Shown piece by piece: positions 38,101-50,100 of a DNA stretch of 64,000 nt (position 1 is its first letter; the number at the start of each line of letters is the position of its first letter). The stretch lies in contig OX393564.1 in the NCBI GenBank assembly GCA_947652115.1, positions 12,181,102 to 12,245,101 of the forward strand, given 5' to 3'. Below the pieces are notes generated by a model. That model was not told the DNA's origin and did not search any database. It saw only the letters and a program-made list of their open reading frames with translations. The position numbers and the translations under genes were made by a program. The stretch comes from Blastomussa wellsi (lineage: Eukaryota; Cnidaria; Anthozoa; Scleractinia; Plerogyridae).

Positions 38101-41100
38101 GGGTTATCTATATGATATTTTCTATTATAAACTGATTTTCTACTCATTTTATAAATATTCTGGTAAAAACCTTCATAGTAATCATTGACCATATCATAAC
38201 CCTGAATAAGACCACAATTTTCACAAACATGAGTACCTTCATCATTCACAATTCTTTTATTCTTACAGCATTCAGCTTCTTTCTTCTCATAGGAATATTC
38301 CGGAAAAGCTTCTAGCATTTTTTCCCAATCTGTCTCCATAATATATACTGAGATAAAAAATCGACTTACGCGTAAGCAGACATTCTCAGACAACTGGAAG
38401 TTGCTTTGTGATCTAAAAAATCGTCTAACGCGTAAGAAACCGGAAGTTACTTTGTCATCTAAAAAATCGACTTACACGTAAGCAGGTATTCTCAGTGAAC
38501 CAGAAGTTGCTTTGTATTGTGACTTTTTTTTTCTCTGGATTGCATAAATATAGTGATCGGGGCGGTGTATTGTGGGGTTTATTGGTAATTCCGGCTGATT
38601 TGTAAATCTGCAAATTTACTGGGTTTTTATCAATCTGAGAGGGGAAAATGGCAGCACAGGTGTTAAAATTTAACAATTCATGGATTTCTCTATTTTGTGG
38701 TCATGTAGTGGATAAAAGGCTTGTAAAATGGAAAATCTGTTGAAATATAAAAAAAGGAAAAATTTCAAAAAAAGTAATGAAGCGGCTGACAAAAATCTAC
38801 TTTTGTGTTTTTTTTGCAATCGAGGGGGTGTGCCAGGGGGGTAATGTGGGTAAATTTCGTGATTTAGTGCTGTGCCAAAATCGGCTGAATTTTGTGCCAC
38901 CTCTGGCTTAATCATCCATCAGGCGAATGCCTTTTTTGGCTTGCGATATTCTTGATGGCTGCAGAGATACTTGCATCCTCACCTGTGGTGTGGGTTCCGG
39001 TGCAGGTTCCGGTGCAGTAGCCGGTTCCTTTCTTAAAAAGGCTTTTATGTCTTCACGCTTGACATAAGTCATAACAAGCATAGTGCCAATTTCAATGATA
39101 GAGATGCATTGGGTTGTGCTGAGACCATTTGAAACTTTGGAATCAGCTGGAGCTGGCTCTGGTGCGGTTTCAGGAACCGGCTCAGGAGCAGGCGCAGATT
39201 TTTTTTTTTTCATTCATTCTTTTTTTTCATTTTTTTCATTCTCTTTTTGCATTCTCTCTTGAAGTTTTTTCTGTGCTTCGCGGGCCAACCAAGTTCTTTC
39301 AACAACCATTTTACCAGCAGTCATTCGCTTGGGATTTTTTGCTGGCCTTGTGGTTGGAGTTGGAGTTGTCGCTTCCTGTGTGATCTCGCCTTGCGAATGT
39401 GCACTCTCAGGTTGTTTGGTCGACATTGTGCAAAGGTATTGTTGAGCAAATAAATAATGCAAAGTAATTATTCAATAGTTGGTGAGTTTTGCTCAGTAAT
39501 TTTTCCGATTTTGCTTCATACTTACTTTTCAAATGCTCATTAAAATCAATGTGTTTTGTGGTGATCAGCGCCGCGTTGGCCAGAGCAAGAAACCAGCCGC
39601 ACTTCAAAGCAATGTTGCCGGCCAGGTTGGAGAGCTCTTTGTTGATGATGTAGTCGTTTCTGAGTTCTTTTTGATAAGCATCGATGTCTTTGATGTCAAC
39701 GGCCATTCCGACCGCTTTGATCACAGGAAAAATGAAGCTTGACGGCTCGGTTTCCAGCATGCTTATAATTTCTGCGATCGCAAGCTCTTCTTAAGCCATT
39801 GTGTATAATAATCTTACAACTTCGGTTTTTTTAATTCAAAATAACTCGACCCTGTAGGGGTGGTGAAGCGAGAACATGAGATGAGCGAACTTTCGCTCTT
39901 TCAGCTTTGAAATCAGACCTTTGTACATATCCTGGGAGAGTTTGCCGGCGTAATCATCAAAGATGGCTTTGATTGTCTTGGCCACGGGGGTGTAAAAGAG
40001 AACGCTCGCCGCCACGTTCTCCTTGAAGGAGGCTGTTATGCTGGTCATCTTCTGTGTCAGCATCCAAATGCTGATGCCGATATGTCGAGCAGAAATATGT
40101 GCCCTTTCACATCTTTCGAGGTTGCACAGTCATCGAGGATTATGAGCGTGTTGGTGCCCTCGAAAAACAAGCTCACGAGCTTCAACCAAATTTCCACCTT
40201 GTGTTGCATGCATACTATCACAAACATTCGTGGATCATCTTCACCAATTCGGTGGAAGGTCTTGTTGTGCGCAAATGTTGGGCAGATGAGCACGATGTAA
40301 TCGAACTTGCCACGGAAAGGGCCATAGATCTGGTCCACCACGAACTGTGACTTGCCTGAATTAGTCGGACCAATAACGGGAGCGTTGAGCAGGATGTTGC
40401 TCGGATCCATTTCTATATTAGTATTGCACAGATTCCAATTGCTGGCCCAATATGTTCATCTGCGAGTCACTGATAACAAAGACGTGGCATTTTACCTCGC
40501 CAGAGCCACTGACGTTCTGCTCGAGTTCAATCTGGACACCGTCTGTGCTGTTCATGAGGCAGGTACCACTGCCGTGCAACATGGTGTCCTCCATGGAGCG
40601 CATATCGATCAAAAGACCAAATTTTCCTCAGTGTAGAACTTCAACATATTCATGTTCTGTCTTATGCCTTTTTTCTTGACAAAGAAACGTCTGACCTCAT
40701 CCCAGAGGTCTTTGGTTTCGAGGCCGTTGTTGTACAACATGTTTGGCGAGCCGTTCACTGTGCCGCTAACTTTTGTCAGGTTTGGGTTAAAGTACTTTTT
40801 CGAATCTCTGGCGCCTGCTGTGTACGGCTCGACAAATAGTAGAAGAATGCCTTTTAGTGACCTCCTTTTGAGAAAAAATATTTTTGTTTAAATATATACA
40901 ATGGTGGAAGGTGGATATGAAAACCCTGCTTATGACCCAAATTCCTGGTATTTTGATTACCGCAATGAGGACAATAACGATGATGTGCAAGACCCCAACG
41001 AAACAACTGGCTCTGCGTCAACACCATGGCCTGCTGGTGGAGAAGAAATTCCAATGCAGACGATGCAAAACGAAACGAGAGGGTTGCCAGAAACATCTTA

Positions 41101-44100
41101 TGCTGAGACATCTTTGGTGGAAGAGATTTGGATGATGAAATTAATAGAAGACTGGCCCGTTTAAGGAGAAACTCATCTAGGTTTAAAACCTTTAAGCCAA
41201 GAGGACAAAGCCAAAGAATTCCAAAGGGTAAAAGATTTCTTAAAAAAAAGGTATCCCAACGTTGAAAAATTGGGGCCAATCAAGTTTTCCACAAAAAAAC
41301 CAATGAATATTGTTGTTCTTGGTCCGAATGGTTGTGAGACCAAGATAATAAAAGATGACGGCAGTGGTTTTCGTTCAGATTTCTTAAACAGAACTTTCGT
41401 GAAAAACAGTCTTGGCCCAAAGACCGAAGAAATCATCACGAAATATAATGAAGAAATAAGAGTAAACAGGCAGAGACAAAGAGAAGCAGAACGCCAACTC
41501 AAAGAGGCAGAAAAGCTCTCTTCAGAAAGAGAAAAAGCTGCTCAAGAAGTGCAAGATCTGAGAAAAAGACTCGACCAAACAAATGCAAAAATTGATGGGT
41601 TACAAGATTAACATGGTTTGAATGTTGAAAGTGAGGCAGAACTGCGGAGACTGCAGCAACTGAGAAAAAATCTTAGAACAGATTTTGACAATGCAAAAAA
41701 AGAGGTGGCAACTCTTGAAAAGCAAGCAAAAAGTAAAGCCAAAGAACAAACCCGGGTTGACCAACTCAGGGCAAGCCTCGCTGCCCAAGAGAGAGAAAGA
41801 GACACCATGGAAGAAAGGCTCAATGAAACAAGAACGTTGGATAAGCTGAAAGAGCAAGAATCCGACCTTCAACAACAAAATGATGAAGATCAAAAAATCA
41901 TCAATGATGTGAACACCTCACCCTCTGAAGGATACTTCAATTTCCTGCCATTCATTAGCTGTAGCGCTGCTTTTTTGTGCCGTTGTTGACACCCAGCTTC
42001 ATACCTGGCGCCACTTGTTTGAGCTCGTTGTTGTAGCCAACCGTATTTATCACCATCCGCGTGGGCATCAGCCAGGTCCCTGGGCACACAGCAAGGTTGA
42101 GCCTCACGTTTGCCTCGTCTACGGAAAGTTGGTATCTTTGAACTGACTTGGCCAGATCCGTCTGCCTTATCGCGTCTTCCATTAGGACAAGGAACTCTTT
42201 CTAGGCCTCTTTTGCTCTGCCTCCAGCACCAAAAATGTTGCTTCTCACGTTGACTTGCGTGCCCAAGATGCAATACACAAAAGCTTTGATTGACTGATTG
42301 ATACGTGAAAGCCCTGCCTGGGTCAAACCTGCCGAGGTTTTGGGCGCGAACCAATTAAATTGCTCTTCCGTGGCGTCGTTTCTTATAAAGCATACTGAAA
42401 TTCCCTTTTCTGACGCTTTTGGGTCCTCGTCATCGAATTATGTATGAAAGTATGAAAGGGTAGTGGCAATAAATGTAATCGCTTCCCAGCCCATGGTTTG
42501 CAGCCTACCTGAAGCGGAAATCAGTTGACGGGTCAACACCGATCTCTGCGCACAATCTTTTTTAAGAAGCCACATCGTAATGGTTGTTAATCTGACTGAA
42601 TGTAGGGTCACCCGGCAATGCGCTGAAGCTTTGGATGCCTCTGAGCTGGTAAAATGTGCCGAACCGTGAAGTACACGTGGAAGATGTATAAAGCCCGCAC
42701 CTGCGGCCGCAGATTCAGCATTGTATGATATTTGTCAAATACTTCACAAGAGATTCCCCAACCTGTCGTCGCGCACCACACTGCAAAGTTCAGCTGCTTT
42801 GTGCAGAAAGAGAGATTATGCCCTGCAAGCCATTTTTTGCGGGCTTTGACGTTGCGAACTTTATCTGTTCCTTTTGAAATATCTCTCTGAACTTTGTTGT
42901 GAGATGCTGGTCAGGTATTACATAAATATTGATTGAGTTGTTGAATATTTTCTCCAAACTTGGTGCAGCATCATGAAATTCAACTGCTGGAACCGGCAGC
43001 GAACTTTTTACTGCACTGGGCGATAACTGGTAAGGAAAGCCATGTCTGCACTCCAATGTTGAACCGAAGACGCTTTGCAGACTGCCTTCACCCTCTTTGT
43101 AAAATATTTCAGCTGTTGCTGTATGGTCCAACGCAAGAGTTGTCCGTGCTACAAATTTGCTTTTGTTGGCCCTCAGAAACCTTGCAGAAAAAGCTGCCCA
43201 CGCCTTGTCTTGTGCAGCCCTCGTAATTTTTATCGCCTCTGGGTTTTGAATTCATTTTGTGAGGTTGGCAGACTCCTTACCTTCGATTTGCTTTTGCGCT
43301 CTTTTTTCAGAGATAGTCAAACGCAACAGAATCTGATTGTGTACGTGCGGTTTTGAAAATGTTCATCTTTTATTAATACGCATTATTTTTTAATTAGAAA
43401 TGTTTTGTGCAACAAAAATAAAATGGTTGTGCTTACTATTTCTATGACTTCTAATCCATGCACCGTCAATTTTGACAACTTGAATCCAGAGGCCACTCTC
43501 ATAAGGCTGCTGTCTTGATCACTTTACAACTCGTGGTTTAATTTAAAGCAGGGGGGGGGGGGGGAAATTTCGATGGAAAATGCTGATGGCCACTCGATTA
43601 TCAGGTCTTTTCCTGAAGGACATTACACCCTGGATTATTTGGCAAAAGAATTTTCGAATTAAACGGGGTAGAACTACACACAGACATAAATTCACCTGTT
43701 GGAGCGATGGTTATTTTAAACACTAAAAATAAAAAGGTAATTTTCAACGAGGCCTTGGCCGAATTTCTTGACATAAACACCAGCTTATTATACATAACAT
43801 ATGTCAAGCGGCTTAGAACACTGAGTACGTACTTTGTTCGTTGCGACTTGGTTGACCGCCATCCAAAATTTTGTAAATGGTAAAGCTTCAACCCTTCTTG
43901 CAAAGTTTGACATTAGAAGGAAAGCTTTCGAAAAAGTCCACTATCAAATGGCCGAACAGCAAGGCTTTCATGACGCTACAACAGGCAAATATGTAAACAG
44001 TGTTAGGCTTTCAGTCAAAGCTGCAAACGGGCAGCTATTTAATTTTAACAGCCAACCACTACAATTCAAATAGCAAATCAGTTTAAAAATAAAATCTGTT

Positions 44101-47100
44101 TATATATAAAATGTCTTCAGCAAATGTGTTGCTGAGTGCACCTCCTGATAATATTAATCCCGAGCTACCCAACCCAAGAACCCCGGCTAACTGAGATCAG
44201 CAAATTGAAAAAGAAATAGCTGATGAGGCAGAACATTACAGGCTTGTGTTGAAAAAATATAAAAAAAGCTTGGAAAGTTATTCACTATTCCGTGGTCTCT
44301 CTTGGCGCTGTAACAGCTGCTCTGTCTTCTGCGGCTGTTGCAACATCACTTACTGGTGACCGAATTGTGGCCGGAGCGTCTATAGCAGGAATAGCAGCCC
44401 TTTCAGGTTTTGCTTCCACAGTCCTATCAGTTATTAACACGAAGCTTGAAAGGAAAGTTAATAAACACTCAAGAATCCACGCCCTGGCCATTGCAAAGCA
44501 TGAAAAAGTAATAAGGAAAACAACGAAAAATTAATTAAACCGTTAAATTGCGAACTAAGCATACACGTCAACTAAATAAACCAAATGCGCGCACCACATA
44601 TGAAAATACGCGCGCCCGCGCCTTCAAATCCAAATGAAGGACCCGGAAGCAGCGCGTATAAATGAATTAGAGTTACAAAGACGAAGTAACAATTACAAAC
44701 AAGCAAAGGATACGTTGTTGGTTCTCAATCACAAACCGCTGATCTCTATTCCCGAAGTGTAATGTCATATTTAACGCGAATGATTTCACCGTGGCGCTTG
44801 AAGAATTTATTAAACGATTTGAGAAGCGCAGTAATGTTGAAGCCTTGGTGATGAAGACGTGAAGAAAGACTACAAAGCCTGTCTATAAAGTCCAATTTGG
44901 ATGAGCAAATTCTAGCATATCGCACCAATTGAGATATGAAAACACCATAGGCCGGATTGGCTGGGATGTTGCTGTCCATATGAGGAAAGTTTACAATCCG
45001 GAATGAGAAGTCATCTCTCTTGTTGTAGACACTTATACGACAAGGTGTGTTGTCGTCTCCCTGAATGATCTTAATGTCAAGATAACACACTTCATTTGAA
45101 GCCAAGGTAGTGTTTTTCAGTTCCAGTTCTGACGGGTAAATTTCCTGGATACAATTTCCAAAATGCGCATTGTTGATGCTGAATAAATTGTCGATATAGC
45201 GAAAGGTATTGCTGAATGTTGCGGCCTTTGACATGTCGTGTTTCATAGTTTTTAGCATGAAGTCGTACTTGTGGTAATAGTGGATGAAGGCTTTGTAGTC
45301 ATTCAGTATAACACGTTGATTTGATGAATTGAAGAGTAAGTATGAAGCAAAATCTGAAGAAATCACTGAGCAATCACAAAATGTTGAACAATTACTGTCA
45401 ATTACTGAAGAATTACAGAACAGTTACTGAAAATTACTCAACAATTACTGACAATTTCAGCTGTAACAGTTTGGATTCACCTTGATGAAAGTATCAAACA
45501 CCTCCCCCTTTGAAAGTTTAAAAACAAAGTGAAGCTCAACATCTTACAGTCTGACTGTTCATGAGTTTTAATCTGGTATTTATTTATTTATTTATTATCT
45601 ATTTATTTATTTAATTTTTCTATTTGTTTATTTTCCCTCCTATTTTTTTCTTCTTTTTTTTCTATTTAATTGTTTTGCTCAAGCTTCAGTGCCAACCTAT
45701 CTTCCATATTTAAATATTATTTAGTTTTACTCAGCTCGATTAGCTTTTTAGTTATTCTAAGTAAGCGTTACCTATTTTGTATCAACATATTGTTGTGAAT
45801 AATGTTTAACTTTTCCTAATTTGGCAATAAAGCTTGTTGTTGTTGTTGTTGTTAATTACTTACAATTCTATAATTACTGAATAGAAATTGTTAGTATTAT
45901 AATTGCTTAACAAACACCTTTGTTGCAAAATGTTGACCAGTAAACGTGAGAGAGCACATTCGCAGGTCGATGTCACACAGCAAGCCACTTCACCAACTCC
46001 AACCACGCAGCCTCCAAAAAATTCCAATAAGTGGTTGGTGGCAAAGCGGCCGCTGAAAAAACGAAGCAGGCCTGCAAAGCCCAGAAAAAAGCCTTATTTG
46101 ATGCTGTTGCCATAATCGAAGACTTCAAGATGAAAACCTTTACCACAGCGACTGCACCAGTCCCGGCTACAGAAGACAAAAGTCCTTCACCAGGCCCGGC
46201 TACCAAAAACAAAAGCCCAAAGTGTAGTGGAGCCAGTAGGCTCAGTCTCAATGGCTTGTTTCTGCCAGTTTTGTCATTTCACTGATGGGGCCTTATTACA
46301 AATGTGAAGAGCTCAAGGCCATATTCGGCAAGAAAAAATGTTCAGTCCCTGCGTAACAACCTGCACATCGACACAACCAAAAGGTATCTTTCATGTGGAT
46401 TAAACATTTGCATCAGTCATCATATGAACATTGCCTGTTTGCATTCAAGCATTATGGAAATTGACGTTCTCGACCACAGCCATTTTCAGCATCAGACTGA
46501 TGTGGATCAACTTCTGCAATGATCCACATTCCTCACTTTCATCTACATCTGCAGTTCAAATATGAATTATTTCCTATATACTTCATATCATTTCACTCCA
46601 TGGGAAAATATGAACTCAATAAATTTACCTCTCTTCCAATGTGTGACTTCATAGCTCGGTTGGTAGAGCATCTCACCGGTATTCGCGGAGGTCACGGGCT
46701 CGAATCCCATTGAAGCCCTGATTTTTTCAGGCTTCATTCCAATTGCTTAACTTGGAAATTCACTGCAATGATCATTCTTCACTTTGAAATAACAAAGACG
46801 ATTTTTGAACAGCATAAAAGCAAAATTGCTAATATCTTCGAGAAATGGAATGAAATGTTTTGTCAACAGCAACAAAAAACATAAACACCGGAATCCCACC
46901 ATTCTGGTGCTTTTCCGGTCCATTCTGGTTCATTCCGCTCCATTGCGGTGCCATTCTTGTTCATTCCTGTCCAGTCTGGTGCCATGCCGGTGTCATTCCG
47001 GTTCATCCCAGTCCATTCCGGTATCATTCCTTCTCATTCCGGTGCCATTCCTGTTCATTCTGGTCCATTCCGGTGCCATTCCTGTTCATTCAGGTCCATT

Positions 47101-50100
47101 CCGGTGTCATTCCGGTTCATTCCGGTCAATTCCAGTGTCATTCCGGTGTTATTCCACTCCACTCCTGTGCCATTCTTGTTCATTCCTGTCCAGTCTGGTG
47201 CCATGCCGGTGTCATTCCGGTTCATTCCGGTCCATTCTGGTGTCATTCCGGTCCATTCCCGTTCATTCCGGTCGTTCCGGTTCATTCCAGTGTTATTCCT
47301 GTCCAATCTGGTGCCATTCCTGTTCAATCTTGGTTTTTGAAAGCTTAATCGTTTAGAATTGAAAACTCAAAAACTTCAATGTGTCACAGCGATGGAAATA
47401 TAATTGATTGTTGTTGTTTCTGTTATACACCAGGTATTTCTGATCCGGCTGTCAGTGTTATCGTTGGAAGACTTGGAAATACTTGTCAATGCATGTTGTA
47501 AAGTGACATACACAATTCTTGTGTAGGGATGCAAGCTATTTACAGCTGCCAGTGTCAACATTGGAAATATTTATCAATTGACTTCCAAGTGTCTAACTTA
47601 GCAGAATGTTTAACAGAATTTATATTTTTTTACAAGAACAAGAGGCTGCGATTGTTTTATGTTCAGCTAGCCGTGGACATGAACGCGACCTGAAATCATT
47701 CGATTTTGTCCTCTTGCCAAACGCAGAAGGCTTGAAATTAAAGTTTAAGTATCACCAAAATGCCTTTGCTACATAAAAAAGTTAAACTTGGCTATATTGG
47801 TGCAGTCGTCTGCGGCGTATCAATAATTTATCGGAAAAACACTTCTGTGATCGTTCATGCTGACATAACTCACCTCTCAGTTTGCGAAGGCCCGGGTCAA
47901 ACGCTGTACTTCACATGAGCAAGCTCATGTCAGAGTTCGGTGTTTGGCCAAATTAAGTTTGACCAATTTTATTTGGAGCAGCTGGGGCGTTCTTCACACC
48001 TTGCCAGTCGTGAATAACGCTTGAAGACCGACTTTGGGTCAAACGCCAGTCTTCAAATGAGTGGAACCCAATGCGCAATCAAAGTCTAAAGGCACCATTT
48101 TGACTTGACCTTGATAAAGCACTGACCAATAAGACCACTTTTGTTATTTGATTAGTGAAGCAGTTTGGTACGACTGAATAACTTCAACGTTTGACTCAAA
48201 CAGGCGTTCTTTAATTATTTGAGTCATTAGGTTCGGCTAATGTGAAGTATGGCATTTGAACCGGGCCGAGGGCTGTGTTTACCCAGGACTGGTTCCAAAT
48301 GAATCTGGTTACACGGGACCTGCTCGCGGGGCTATTATTATGAATTACGTCTTTTTGTTGTTATTAGAGTATTGTTAGATTTTTTATCGCTTTCAGTTTG
48401 TAATATTTGTTGCTAAATACATATTTTTATTACTTTTAACATTCCCATGACTTACCAGTATTCACATGTATGTAAACATTTACCATGTATATGCAAATGT
48501 TAATAGTTTTCTTTTTAAGCTTGAAAGTGACCTTAGGAAATTCGAAACATTGTTTTTAACCCCTGATTTTTAACCTCAAAAGTGTTTTGTAAAACTAATC
48601 ATTTAAACAGGAATTTTCATGGGAAAAACTAGACATTTGAGGCAGTTGCAGTTTGAAAACATCTAAGTTCTATGTTTTGTGACTGGTGCATAGAAACCTA
48701 ACTTTCCCATTGCATTACTATAATTTTTATGTTTTACTTGTAGGGTTGATGAAAGACTGTCAACTCCTCCACAACTGCAACAAGTGAGTGTGTCCATTAA
48801 CCTAAAAATATACTGTATAATAAATTAAATGAAGGATGTCTGACAATTAAGCCTACTAGTTGAATTAAGTGGCTTGTCATGTAGCATGCTTGATTTCCAT
48901 GTCGTTAAATAGAGGTTTGTGCAGTTCCCTTTATTGTGCTTTTCAGTGCTAATTGAACACAGTTCATTGGTGCTCAATCAATGCTTTAAGGTGGCTCAAA
49001 ACAGTTTCCAGCACTATCCAAGATGATGAGTCATTATAACCACTATGTATCAGTTGATGCTACAATCATGGTATTAAAAACCTGCCAAATCATTGGTGAA
49101 CACGTTGTTAACATTTTCGTGACATAATAGGTTATCATAGAAACAATAAGACCTGCTAAAAACACTCTTAATTTTAGCTTCAACTGCTAATAACTCAAAA
49201 ATGAGCTCGGTGACCCCCATTTTGTATTATCAAATTTTGATAAGCATGATAAGATGCAAATTTTTGCAAAGTTTAAAAAAATTCTGTGGAGGTGGTTCAT
49301 AGCCACCTCAAAACTCCTATCCCTTGAAGTGTTCTTGGAGAGAATCGGAAAGATTCGTATGGTTTATTGTTGTTTATCGTTGATTCGTAGGATTTTAAAA
49401 GACAAGGAATCTTTTTTCTTACTTACTTATTCGTTTTACGCAGCGCTTAATCAAATTGTCGTATACTTTGATGTTCCCATGTTATTCAAAATGCTGCGCG
49501 CTTTGATATGCTAATGAATCAGCTGTACCCCCTATCCCATGTTGCCACGTTGTTTTCTTGAACATGTTAAAAGACTCATTAAGCATTCTATTCAACAATG
49601 TGGTAATTAACTGGTATAAAATCATTGTCTGTGTTAGAAACTGCGCCTAATACACCCATACGTAATTGTTGGTCAGCGTTAACTCATGTATCGATCATGC
49701 ACTGAAGCCTACAGACAGTGCTTGGTCCCTGAAAACGAGTTTCTTCTCCTGTCTGTTACAAATGGTTGATTCAAATGGATTAAAAATAAAAAATGGAATG
49801 CACAAAACGTGAAAGTATATTCAATGCTTTGGCCCAAATATTCGGAAATGGATCTCAGTACTATATAATGATACCGAGAGTGGGGCTATAAACGGCAGAT
49901 ACATGACTAGTTGCTTTCGGGTGTCTAGGGGCGTAAGGCAAGGATGCCCTCTGAGTCCCCTACCATTCATATTATGCGCAGAACTTCTGGTACAAAATAT
50001 ACATCCAAAAATTACAGGTATTAAACGACCTTATTCTTTTGAAGCTAAACTAAGTCAATTCGCTGACGACACTACTTTAATATGTAGAGATACCACATCC

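Noticed and set aside
38353..38519. CRISPR-like array
   Set aside because: Only three imperfect units with unequal spacing (60 and 46 bp), no distinct spacers, and a eukaryotic context.
30602..38520. Bacterial or organellar contamination suggested by compact AT-rich genes
   Set aside because: Gene content is Polinton/adintovirus-type, no ribosome-binding pattern is visible, and both edges join eukaryotic mobile DNA.
43601..43903. Minus-strand frame of 100 residues
   Set aside because: Antisense to the plus-strand conserved structural-type gene, with no family resemblance.
46651..46712. A possible tRNA gene
   Set aside because: Box A and box B are present, but acceptor and anticodon stems do not pair properly and the downstream body is that of a SINE.
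46805..47356. Long overlapping reading frames in three frames rich in HSGAIPVHSG-like sequence
   Set aside because: They are produced by the stop-free 31-bp minisatellite; no frame is preferred and no start or splice context fits.
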